Origin: Clostridia bacterium
GTDB taxonomy: Bacteria; Bacillota; Clostridia; Christensenellales; Borkfalkiaceae
Length of the DNA: 48,498 nucleotides
Assembly: GCA_017399945.1 (NCBI GenBank)
Contig: JAFQAQ010000016.1
Location: 1-48,498 of the forward strand
Direction of reading: 5' to 3'
This document shows positions 1 through 6,972 of the stretch, piece after piece (within the stretch, counting starts at the first letter, position 1; each line of letters opens with the position of its first letter). The position numbers were made by a program, and so were the translations under genes. Under the pieces are notes generated by a model. It saw only the letters and a program-made list of their open reading frames with translations. It made no database searches and was not told the DNA's origin.

Positions 1-39
1 AAAAAAAACAAAAAAAAGAACTTAGGCATACCTAAGTTC
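1..39 (-). terminator. Intrinsic terminator of the permease operon
   Basis: A 9-bp perfect stem (GAACTTAGG at 18-26, CCTAAGTTC at 31-39) with a CATA loop is followed on the minus strand by a long T-rich tract (1-17 read in reverse). It lies just downstream of the stop of the minus-strand permease gene, so it most likely ends that operon. Confidence 0.85.
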
Positions 40-64
40 TTTTACTTTTAGTTTTAAGTTAGTT

Positions 65-1057
65 CTATACGGGGGAGAAAATACCCAAAAGAATAATACC
101 AACCATTGCAAGTGCAATTGTTATATAGTGTTTAACCGAAAGTTTTTCCTTTAAGAAAATTCTGCTCCATAAAACCGAAACTACGCAATAAGCTGAAATA
201 ATTGGCATACCAACTTCGTAATTGGCAAACATAACCGCCATATAGAAAACTTGACCGATAGTTTCGCAAAGACCACCAAGATAAATTGCGTTTCCGCTTT
301 CACCGCGTTTTGCAAACAATCTATCCTTTTTAACAAACTTAACCCAAATGAAAGCAAATATTGCAAGGAAAGCAAAGGTAAGTTCAAAAGCAGAGTTAGC
401 AGCGTAATCGGAAATATCAACGTAATGGAACAACACTTCGTCGCCAACCGTGCCCAACGCGTCTATAATAAGGTAAGCGATAGGGAGTAAGAAAGCTAAA
501 ATACTTTTGGTGTATTTACGGTTAGAATCTTTTCTTCTAAGTTCTTTAAGCTCTTGATTTTCCTTATTGTCAACGATGCCTAAACCAACGATACCCAAAG
601 TAATAGCCACAACGCCGATAATACTCATAACGTTAAGTTGGACTGCCTCTGCGCCGATAAGTGGGAAAATAATAACGCAAAGCAACAAAGCCAAAGAGCC
701 CGAACAGTTGCATATAGGCGAAGAAATAGATAGTTCGATATATCTAAGACCAACGTACCCGATAACCATTGCGAAAATATAAAGGAAAGCAACGGGAAGG
801 TAAGTGATAAAGTCCATAAACTTAAAGTCGGTATAGAAAAGACTAGCAACGAACTTTGGAACAGCGTCCGGACCACCGTTAGCGTCGATAATAGCGCCAC
901 CGATAAGGGTAATTAAAAAGTGAATACCCATAATTAGACCAACTGCGAAAGAAACTTTCCAGTGGCTGTTTTTATCTTTTTCGTCCGTTCCTTTTTTAGA
1001 AAAGAAATCAGAACCACTCCAACAAAGCAGAGCGATTATAGCAAATAAAAAATACAT
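65..1057 (-). CDS. EamA/DMT-like multi-pass permease
   Basis: The 330-residue protein is highly hydrophobic, with about ten predicted membrane segments and a charged loop near residues 165-185 (rich in K, E, R and N) dividing two halves. That two-times-five layout and the length fit the drug/metabolite transporter (EamA) superfamily, which exports or imports small metabolites; the substrate cannot be read. The start at 1057 has an AGGAGA ribosome binding site. It sits 29 nt downstream of the radical SAM gene and is probably cotranscribed with it, ending at the terminator at 1-39. The family call is from hydropathy and layout, not from a diagnostic motif. Confidence 0.7.
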   Translation of the reverse strand: MYFLFAIIALLCWSGSDFFSKKGTDEKDKNSHWKVSFAVGLIMGIHFLITLIGGAIIDANGGPDAVPKFVASLFYTDFKFMDFITYLPVAFLYIFAMVIGYVGLRYIELSISSPICNCSGSLALLLCVIIFPLIGAEAVQLNVMSIIGVVAITLGIVGLGIVDNKENQELKELRRKDSNRKYTKSILAFLLPIAYLIIDALGTVGDEVLFHYVDISDYAANSAFELTFAFLAIFAFIWVKFVKKDRLFAKRGESGNAIYLGGLCETIGQVFYMAVMFANYEVGMPIISAYCVVSVLWSRIFLKEKLSVKHYITIALAMVGIILLGIFSPV

Positions 1058-1086
1058 ATTAAATTATCTCCTGTGAATAAAAAACG

Positions 1087-1785
1087 TTAGAGGTCGTAAC
1101 CCCTTAAAAAAGTGTTTGGAACGCAACTAGAAAGCGCGTCCTTAAACTCTAAAACGGTTTTTTCATCCACGGGGGAAAGATGTGACTGGATACAGTTTTC
1201 GCTGTCCTTGAACTTCTGTAAAAAATACTTGTCTGCTCCTTTTATCCATTCGCCTATAAGACGAATATTTTCTATTGTATGAAACTCTTTTATTAAAGTG
1301 GTGCGAAACTCGTAAGGAATAGCGTCACTAAGCAAAAAGTCAACCGATTGCTCAACTTTTTTGGTGTCGTAATTGGGTATTCCGATAATTTCGCCATAGG
1401 CCTTTTTATCGTTTTTAACGTCCATAGCAACGTAATCGATAAGCCCGTTCTCCACAAGGCTTTTAAGTTTATAAGGGTTAGTGCCGTTGGTGTCTAACTT
1501 AATTGGATATCCCAAATTTTTAATATCTTTTAAAAGAAGGTCTAAATCGGGATTAAGGGTAGGCTCGCCACCTGAAACGCAAACGCCCTCTAAAATACCT
1601 TTGCGTTTTTCAAGGTAATCAAAAACTTCTTTTAACGAATATTCGGGCAGTTTGTCGACGTGCAAAACCAAAGGGGAATTGTGGCAAAAACCGCACCTAA
1701 AATTACACCCACCCGTAAAAATGGTGGCTGCAATCTTACCGTCAAAATCGACGAGAGATAGTTTTTCCATACCGAATAGTTGCAT
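1087..1785 (-). CDS. Radical SAM protein, anaerobic RNR-activating (NrdG2-like)
   Basis: The 232-residue protein has the radical SAM cluster motif CxxxCxxC near the N-terminus (GGCNFRCGFCHN, about residues 26-37), followed by the SAM-binding GGE motif (VSGGEPTLN) and a 'KLDTNGTNP' strand typical of short activase-type radical SAM enzymes. Its length and motifs resemble the NrdG2 group annotated as anaerobic ribonucleoside-triphosphate reductase activating protein, which installs a glycyl radical on the reductase. No reductase gene (nrdD) is in the window, so the partner is unknown and another glycyl-radical or radical-SAM role is possible. An AGAGG ribosome binding site precedes the ATG. It is first gene of an operon with the EamA-like permease. 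Confidence 0.8.
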   Translation of the reverse strand: MQLFGMEKLSLVDFDGKIAATIFTGGCNFRCGFCHNSPLVLHVDKLPEYSLKEVFDYLEKRKGILEGVCVSGGEPTLNPDLDLLLKDIKNLGYPIKLDTNGTNPYKLKSLVENGLIDYVAMDVKNDKKAYGEIIGIPNYDTKKVEQSVDFLLSDAIPYEFRTTLIKEFHTIENIRLIGEWIKGADKYFLQKFKDSENCIQSHLSPVDEKTVLEFKDALSSCVPNTFLRGYDL

Positions 1786-1808
1786 TTTTAACCTCTTAAT
1801 TGTCTATA

Positions 1809-1838
1809 ATTTTATCATAAAAAAGATTATTAAATCAA
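1809..1838 (-). promoter_or_regulatory. Promoter for the radical SAM/permease operon
   Basis: On the minus strand TTGATT (1833-1838) and TAAAAT (1809-1814) are separated by 18 nt, with an extended -10 TG one base upstream of the hexamer. It lies about 23 nt upstream of the radical SAM start codon. Confidence 0.6.
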
Positions 1839-1857
1839 TCGTTTTAAAAAAGTAATA

Positions 1858-2718
1858 CTAGTCTTTTTTATTATTTTTTATTAAGTTTGCCGAACTGCCG
1901 AAATGTTGTTTAAAACTTCTAGAAAAAGTGTGAACGGAAGAGTAATTGAGTTTTTCACTAACTTCCGTAACCGTAAGTCCCTCTTCGCTAAGCATTTTAT
2001 ACGCCGTTTTCATTTTTGCTTGAATAAAATAATCGTTGATAGAAATGTTCATGATTTTTTTAAAAACGGCAGACATATAGTTATAAGAATAATTAAATTC
2101 ATCTTCGAGTTGATAAAGATTTTTTATTTCCAAAAGATTGTTGTCTATATAGTTAGCGATATGAAAAACTAAAATATTATCGCCGTTAATCTTAACGGGA
2201 TATTTTTTTTGCGTTTTCTTTTCCATAGCCCTAATGATATCGATTAATATACAAGAAATCTCCATTGCGATAGCCTGATCGGCAAAAACGTGTCCGTTTT
2301 CAAGCTCGTTAAAAATACGTATAAACCTTTTATCAAGTTCGGGAACGTTAACCTTTCTTTGGCTGTCCGTTAGATATTGGTTTATGTGTCTAACGTAATC
2401 TTGCGTCTCGTCCGAAGTGGTGGAAAAAGCCAAAAACTTAAAACGCAAGGGCATATCCTTATCCGAACTTAACGAGTGCACGTCCCCCGAAATAGAAAGG
2501 TAGCAATCGTTTTTTTCTAAATCGCGAAAAACACCGTTAGCAGAAGCCTTGCCTTTTCCGTCCACCACGTAAGAAATCTCAAAACAATTTTGCTCGTGCG
2601 GGTGAATTACGGTGCTTTGGTCACAGTACATTTCGCCTGCTTGCATAAGCAAATATCCACCGCAAGGCATAGGATTTTTAAAAAAGGCGTTATTATAATG
2701 GTACTTAGGATTAGCCAT
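1858..2718 (-). CDS. AraC-family transcriptional regulator
   Basis: The protein has an N-terminal cupin-like sensing half (histidines in the 'IHPHEQNCFEISYVVDGKG' stretch) and a C-terminal double helix-turn-helix AraC domain ('YNYMSAVFKKIMNISINDYF' then 'TEVSEKLNYSSVHTFSRSFK'). Regulators of this type bind sugars or related effectors and control adjacent catabolic genes. An upstream in-frame ATG at 2775 would give 305 residues, but the start at 2718 (MANPKYHY, 286 residues) has a GGGGA ribosome binding site and starts at the expected cupin boundary, so it is preferred. It is divergent from the Gfo/Idh operon at 2863, its likely target. Confidence 0.88.
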   Translation of the reverse strand: MANPKYHYNNAFFKNPMPCGGYLLMQAGEMYCDQSTVIHPHEQNCFEISYVVDGKGKASANGVFRDLEKNDCYLSISGDVHSLSSDKDMPLRFKFLAFSTTSDETQDYVRHINQYLTDSQRKVNVPELDKRFIRIFNELENGHVFADQAIAMEISCILIDIIRAMEKKTQKKYPVKINGDNILVFHIANYIDNNLLEIKNLYQLEDEFNYSYNYMSAVFKKIMNISINDYFIQAKMKTAYKMLSEEGLTVTEVSEKLNYSSVHTFSRSFKQHFGSSANLIKNNKKD

Positions 2719-2730
2719 TTTTCGTCCCCG

Positions 2731-2769
2731 TTTAGCATTTTTATTAATCGTATCATAAAAAATGCTAAA
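2731..2769. promoter_or_regulatory. Inverted repeat (candidate operator)
   Basis: TTTAGCATTTTT (2731-2742) is mirrored by AAAAATGCTAAA (2758-2769) across a spacer of about 15 nt. It lies between the AraC start codon and the divergent promoter of the oxidoreductase operon. It could be a regulator binding site or an RNA hairpin in the araC leader. The dyad is directly visible; its function is inferred. Confidence 0.45.
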
Positions 2770-2794
2770 AAACAAGAGTTTTTTTGTTAAAGAC

Positions 2795-2823
2795 TTGAAA
2801 AAGAAAAAGTATTATTATATAAG
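2795..2823 (+). promoter_or_regulatory. Promoter for the Gfo/Idh operon
   Basis: TTGAAA (2795-2800) and TATAAG (2818-2823) are separated by 17 nt, each one base from consensus, and lie 39 nt upstream of the first oxidoreductase start codon. Confidence 0.65.
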
Positions 2824-2862
2824 CGTAAGGTAAAAACTATAAAAAACCTTACGGAGGTAATT

Positions 2863-3921
2863 ATGAAAAAGACAGTTGCAGTTATCGGTTGCGGAACTAT
2901 CGCAAACAACGCGCATTTCCCTGCGCTCACTTCTTTAGAAAACGTTCGTATTAAATATGCGTGTGACTTAATTATAGAAAGGGCTAACGCAGTAAAAGAA
3001 AAATGGCCTACTATCGAACAAGTAATAACCGATTATAAGGTTGCTCTTGCCGATCCCGAAGTAGACGCAGTTTACGTTTTAACTCCAAACTATTCTCACT
3101 ATACCATTACCATGGATGCTTTACAGGCAGGTAAACACGTATTCTGTGAAAAGCCTATCACCGTAAATTACAAGCTTTCCAAGGAAATGAAAGATCAAGC
3201 AGACAAGAGTGGTAAGATACTAAATATCGGTGTATGTAACCGTTATCACAAATCGGTTGAACTCTTAGAAGAATATAACAGACAAGGCAAATTCGGAAAG
3301 ATTTACCATGCGTATTGCTCGTTCAGAGCCTTCCGTTCGATTCCAGGTTTAGGCGGTGCTTTCACAACCAAATCTCAATCGGGTGGTGGTGTGTTAATCG
3401 ACTGGGGCGTTCACTTCCTTGATCTAGTATTATACATTTTAGGTGGCGCAAAACTAAAAACGGTTACTTGCGACGCTTATAACGAAATGGCAAAAGATAT
3501 GAAGGCTTATAAGTATAAATCTATGTGGGCGGAGGCATCTTCTGATAAAGAAAACGGCACCAACGACGTAGACGACTTTATTTCCGGTTACGTAAGAACG
3601 GATAAAGCAAGCATTGCTTTTAACGGCGCGTGGGCACAAAATATTGAACAAGGCGAAATGTACATTGATATCTTAGGAGATAAAGGTGGCGCAAGACTTA
3701 CTTACGGTGGACAATTTAAGTTTACCGACGCTGAGACTTTGGAAACCGTTACTAGCGAACACGAAATTCCAAACATGTACACTTGCGAAGACAAGGCGTT
3801 TATCGAATCTATCACTACTGGCGTTAAAGATAAGAACAATATCGACAACATTTTAGAAAGTGCAAAACTTTTAGATGCACTCTACACTTCTTCGGACGAG
3901 AAAAAGGAGCTTAGTTTCTAA
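2863..3921 (+). CDS. Gfo/Idh/MocA family NAD(P)-dependent oxidoreductase
   Basis: The 352-residue protein opens with a Rossmann fold fingerprint (VAVIGCGTIANNAH) and carries the family motif CEKPITVNY around residue 95, whose lysine contacts nicotinamide and substrate. The middle segment 'GGGVLIDWGVHFLDL' supplies the conserved D and H of the active site in the C-terminal sandwich domain. The family oxidises or reduces sugar, cyclitol or glycoside hydroxyls using bound NAD(P). Length is usual. The start follows a strong GGAGG ribosome binding site and a promoter. It is first of four genes ending with an isomerase, so it probably performs the first oxidation of a carbohydrate. The substrate is not readable. 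Confidence 0.9.
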   Translation: MKKTVAVIGCGTIANNAHFPALTSLENVRIKYACDLIIERANAVKEKWPTIEQVITDYKVALADPEVDAVYVLTPNYSHYTITMDALQAGKHVFCEKPITVNYKLSKEMKDQADKSGKILNIGVCNRYHKSVELLEEYNRQGKFGKIYHAYCSFRAFRSIPGLGGAFTTKSQSGGGVLIDWGVHFLDLVLYILGGAKLKTVTCDAYNEMAKDMKAYKYKSMWAEASSDKENGTNDVDDFISGYVRTDKASIAFNGAWAQNIEQGEMYIDILGDKGGARLTYGGQFKFTDAETLETVTSEHEIPNMYTCEDKAFIESITTGVKDKNNIDNILESAKLLDALYTSSDEKKELSF

Positions 3922-3922
3922 T

Positions 3923-4756
3923 ATGAAAAAGATAGGTTTTATTGATTATTATATAAGTGAATGGCATGCAAACAACTATCCCGCATGGATGAAAGCAGTT
4001 AGCGAACAAAAAGGTCTTGACTACAAAGTTTGCTACGCTTGGGCAGAAGAAAACGTTTCTAAGGTAGACGGAAAGACCACTGCTGAATGGTGCGAACAAA
4101 TGGGCATTGAACAATGCGCTTCGGTAGAAGAACTTTGCAAAAAGAGTGATTTTATCGTAATTTTAGCGCCTAGCGATCCCGAAACCCATCTTAGACTAGC
4201 TGAAAAAGCGTTTAAGTATGCCGACGGAAAGAGAATTTATATAGACAAAACCTTTGCCCCCGACTATGCAACTGCAAAAGCAATTTTTGATAGTGCAAAA
4301 GAAAACGGCGTGGAATTTTTCTCAACTTCTGCACTTCGTTACGCAACTGAAATTGCAAACGATATAAATGCTAACTCAACCGTAACGTACGGTGGTGGTT
4401 CTAACTACGAAGAATATATAATTCACCAAGTTGAAATGATAGTTAAGACCATGGGTGTTGGCGCTAAGGCTGTAAAGGTAAGTGAAGACGGCGAAAACTT
4501 GGTTACCGATATAGAGTTTAAGGACGGCAGAAAAGCCCAAATGAACTTTGGTAAATATGGATTTAAGGCAATCGTTGACGGCGTGGAAAAAACAATAGAA
4601 TCCGATTTCTTTATGGTTCTTATGGAAAAAATACTTAACTTCTTTGAAGGCAACCCCTCCGATTTTGAAGGCGAACAAACCCTAGAAGTTATGAAAATTA
4701 GAGAAAATGCTATAAAAGCAAAAGGCGACTTAAATAAATGGATAGCAATAGACTAA
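3923..4756 (+). CDS. Divergent Gfo/Idh/MocA-like protein
   Basis: This 277-residue protein is related to Gfo/Idh oxidoreductases by layout but departs from them: the N-terminus reads MKKIGFIDYYISEWHANNYP instead of a glycine-rich GxGxxG loop, and the EKP motif is replaced by 'YIDKTFAPDYATAK', keeping a lysine. It may bind a different cofactor, or act as a partner subunit of its neighbours. The upstream ATG at 3875 lies inside the preceding gene; the ATG at 3923 follows AGGAG with good spacing and is preferred. It overlaps the next gene by 19 nt, indicating translational coupling. Confidence 0.75.
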   Translation: MKKIGFIDYYISEWHANNYPAWMKAVSEQKGLDYKVCYAWAEENVSKVDGKTTAEWCEQMGIEQCASVEELCKKSDFIVILAPSDPETHLRLAEKAFKYADGKRIYIDKTFAPDYATAKAIFDSAKENGVEFFSTSALRYATEIANDINANSTVTYGGGSNYEEYIIHQVEMIVKTMGVGAKAVKVSEDGENLVTDIEFKDGRKAQMNFGKYGFKAIVDGVEKTIESDFFMVLMEKILNFFEGNPSDFEGEQTLEVMKIRENAIKAKGDLNKWIAID

Positions 4757-5766
4757 GAATAGGCGTTATAGGTTGTGGAAGAATTTCCGTAATGCATTTT
4801 TCAGCAACCCAATCGCTAAAAGATAAAGCAACGTTAATTTGTTGTTGCGATATAAAAAAGGATAGGGCGGACGCTTTTGCGAAAAAATACGACGTTAAAG
4901 CGTACTACGACTATAAGCAAATGTTGGACGAAGAACAACTAGACGCAGTTCACGTTTTATTACCACACTATTTACACGTTCCAGTTGCTTTATACGCGTT
5001 TGAAAAAGGCGTGGCAGTTCTTTCGGAAAAACCAATGTCGGTTGACTATGAATCAGCAAAAAAAACAGTTGACTTGGCAAAAGAAAAGGGTGTGTTATAC
5101 GGCGTAATTTTACAATGCAGATACAACAACTCTGCTCAACTAGTTAAAAAAGCTTATCAAAATGGAAAACTAGGCAAAATTATATCGGCACGTTCAACTT
5201 TAACTTGGGCAAGACCTGATTCTTATTATCTTGAAAGCGACTGGAAAGGCACTTGGGATAAAGAAGGTGGCGGTGTAGTAATCGACCAAGCAATACACTC
5301 TATCGACCTTGTTAATTGGATAGTAGATAGTCCCGTAAAAAGCGTAAGTTGCTCAATGGCAAATCGTGGTCACGATATCGTTAAAGTAGAAGATAGCGCA
5401 GAAGGTTTAATCGTATACGAAAACGGCGTAAAATACGGTTTTTATTGTATGAATAACTACGGTTGTGACGAACCGATAGAAATTAAACTTTATTGTGAAA
5501 ACGCAAAAGTGGTATTCGATTACGACGACGCGTATATTTACTATAACGACGGAACGAAGGAAGAAGCGCATCAATCTTCTAACGTAGAAACCGTTGAAGG
5601 TGGTAAAGATTATTGGGGTTTCCAACACGTTCGTCAAATAGAGCAATTCTACAACGCGTGTCTTAAAAAAGAACCACTCGATATAAGTGGTGAAGAAGCC
5701 TTAAAAACCCACAAATTAGTTTGCGATATCTATAAATGTGGCAAACCTACTATGAACAATAAATAA
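4738..5766 (+). CDS. Gfo/Idh/MocA family NAD(P)-dependent oxidoreductase
   Basis: The 342-residue protein has an N-terminal Rossmann motif (RIGVIGCGRISVMH), the EKP motif (LSEKPMSVDYESAK, about residue 97) and the active-site segment 'GGGVVIDQAIHSIDLV' with conserved D and H. It therefore looks like a complete, active family member, a paralogue of the gene at 2863. The start overlaps the end of the upstream gene by 19 nt. Having two intact and one divergent oxidoreductase in one operon suggests sequential oxidation and reduction of one sugar, as in 3-keto-glycoside chemistry; that is inference. Confidence 0.9.
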   Translation: MDSNRLRIGVIGCGRISVMHFSATQSLKDKATLICCCDIKKDRADAFAKKYDVKAYYDYKQMLDEEQLDAVHVLLPHYLHVPVALYAFEKGVAVLSEKPMSVDYESAKKTVDLAKEKGVLYGVILQCRYNNSAQLVKKAYQNGKLGKIISARSTLTWARPDSYYLESDWKGTWDKEGGGVVIDQAIHSIDLVNWIVDSPVKSVSCSMANRGHDIVKVEDSAEGLIVYENGVKYGFYCMNNYGCDEPIEIKLYCENAKVVFDYDDAYIYYNDGTKEEAHQSSNVETVEGGKDYWGFQHVRQIEQFYNACLKKEPLDISGEEALKTHKLVCDIYKCGKPTMNNK

Positions 5767-5798
5767 GTTCCAATTATATTAAGTTAAAAGGAGCAACT

Positions 5799-6641
5799 AT
5801 GAAAATAGGCGTAATTACCGATTGCTTTAAAAAATCGGCAAAAGAAGGAATATTAAAAGCAAGCGACTTAAAACTAGACGGCGTGCAAATATATGCAACC
5901 AGTGGCGAATTTTCGCCCGAAGTTTTAACCGAAAAGGATATTGCAGAATATAATGCGCTACTTAAAGAAAAGGGCTTGTCCATTTCTGCGTTATGTGGCG
6001 ATATGGGTGGACACGGCTTTGAAATTGCCCAAGATAACCCCGAAAGAGTGGTTAAAACCAAAGCAATTATAGACCTTGCGGAAAAGTTCGGCACTAAGGT
6101 TATTACCACGCATATCGGCGTAATTCCGGACGACGTGGACCATCCAAGGTTTAAGGCTATGCTAGACGCCTTAACTCAATGTGGCGAATACGCAAAATCA
6201 AAAGGCATTACCTTGGCGATAGAAACGGGCCCCGAAACTGCGCCCACTTTATACAACTTCGTTAGCAGAACTAACGGTGGTGTTGGCGTTAACCTAGACC
6301 CAGCAAACTTCGTTATGGTAACCGGTCAAAATCCAGCAGAGGCTGTGTATTTATTAAAAGATTATATCGTTCACACCCACTTAAAGGACGGCAAAATGCT
6401 TAAAAAGACCGATCCCAAAATCATTTACGATCACTTTGCCGAAGGTGGTATAGAAGCCCTTAACGTAGCAGACTTCTTTTTAGAAACTCCCTTAGGTCAA
6501 GGCGAAGTAGATTGGACTGCGTATATAAAAGCGCTTAAAGATATCGGATACGACGGTTATCTTACCATAGAAAGAGAAACTGGCGCTGATCCCGAAGCCG
6601 ACATTATCCACGCAGTAAACTTTATAAAAAAATATTTATAA
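5799..6641 (+). CDS. Sugar phosphate isomerase/epimerase-like TIM barrel
   Basis: The 280-residue protein fits the AP-endonuclease-2/xylose-isomerase-like TIM barrel family: 'KVITTHIGVIPDD', 'LAIETGPETAPTL', 'VGVNLDPANFVM', 'HTHLKDGKM' and 'GYLTIERETG' supply the acidic and histidine residues that usually bind a divalent metal. Members isomerise, epimerise, dehydrate or cleave sugars and keto-sugars. It follows the oxidoreductases by 32 nt with an AAAAGGAG ribosome binding site, is last in the operon, and is followed by a strong terminator. It probably acts on the keto-sugar made by its neighbours. Confidence 0.85.
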   Translation: MKIGVITDCFKKSAKEGILKASDLKLDGVQIYATSGEFSPEVLTEKDIAEYNALLKEKGLSISALCGDMGGHGFEIAQDNPERVVKTKAIIDLAEKFGTKVITTHIGVIPDDVDHPRFKAMLDALTQCGEYAKSKGITLAIETGPETAPTLYNFVSRTNGGVGVNLDPANFVMVTGQNPAEAVYLLKDYIVHTHLKDGKMLKKTDPKIIYDHFAEGGIEALNVADFFLETPLGQGEVDWTAYIKALKDIGYDGYLTIERETGADPEADIIHAVNFIKKYL

Positions 6642-6663
6642 ACAAAAAATATGCTAAACAAAA

Positions 6664-6692
6664 AACTCAACCGACGCAGGTTGAGTTTTTTA
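6664..6692 (+). terminator. Intrinsic terminator of the oxidoreductase operon
   Basis: AACTCAACC (6664-6672) pairs perfectly with GGTTGAGTT (6679-6687) around a 6-nt loop, followed by a T-run. Confidence 0.9.
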
Positions 6693-6705
6693 AATTAAAA
6701 AATAC

Positions 6706-6734
6706 TTGATAAAAAAGCGCTTTTATGATAAACT
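6706..6734 (+). promoter_or_regulatory. Promoter of the structured ncRNA
   Basis: TTGATA (6706-6711) and TAAACT (6729-6734) are spaced by 17 nt, with an extended -10 TG at 6726-6727. The predicted start at about 6741 coincides with the first base of the closing helix of the RNA below, which strengthens both calls. Confidence 0.6.
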
Positions 6735-6740
6735 AAACTA

Positions 6741-6952
6741 GTCACACAAATTTAATAGTCAAATTAAGGGATAACTCTTTAAATTTTTAAAGGGATATTT
6801 TTGTTTGCTGTTGTAAATCATTGAATTTGATAAAATGCAAATTCCACTTGATTTACAGCGGTAGGTTATCCTATATGGCTATGTTAAGATTTGTGTGACA
6901 ACAACGGAGTTTGCGTTTTAGTGCGTTAACTTCGGTTGGCGCACTTTTTTTT
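6741..6952 (+). ncRNA. Structured non-coding RNA with own terminator
   Basis: No ORF is present, but the stretch folds as a compact nested structure. Helix P1 is GTCACACAAAT (6741-6751) with ATTTGTGTGAC (6889-6899), extended by TTAA/TTAA and TAGTC (6756-6760)/GGCTA (6877-6881). P2 is GGATAAC (6769-6775) with GTTATCC (6865-6871). Inside P2 are P3 (CTTTAA 6777-6782 with TTAAAG 6787-6792) and P4, a 14-bp helix (6807-6820 with 6849-6862, some G-U), capped by P5 (GAATTTG 6823-6829 with CAAATTC 6838-6844). A UUCG-loop terminator ends it at about 6952. Length near 210 nt and a long closing stem allow a 6S-like or other Firmicutes ncRNA class, but I cannot assign the family. It precedes the TIR gene by about 20 nt. 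Confidence 0.65.
6920..6952 (+). terminator. UUCG-tetraloop intrinsic terminator of the ncRNA
   Basis: AGTGCGTTAAC (6920-6930) pairs with GTTGGCGCACT (6935-6945), two pairs being G-U, around a classic C(UUCG)G loop, followed by eight T. It separates the ncRNA transcript from the TIR gene 20 nt downstream, though partial read-through could make a joint transcript. Confidence 0.9.
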
Positions 6953-6972
6953 ATACCAGAGGAGAAAGTTAA

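Noticed and set aside
3875-3922. Upstream ATG at 3875 as the start of the second oxidoreductase-like gene
   Set aside because: It lies inside the previous gene without a ribosome binding site, and the added residues do not fit the family; 3923 has a proper AGGAG.
6741-6952. Calling the ncRNA a definite 6S RNA, SRP RNA, tmRNA or retron RNA
   Set aside because: No tag ORF or tRNA-like ends (tmRNA), no GGAA-tetraloop SRP signature and no reverse transcriptase gene were seen, and the 6S fold cannot be proven by eye.
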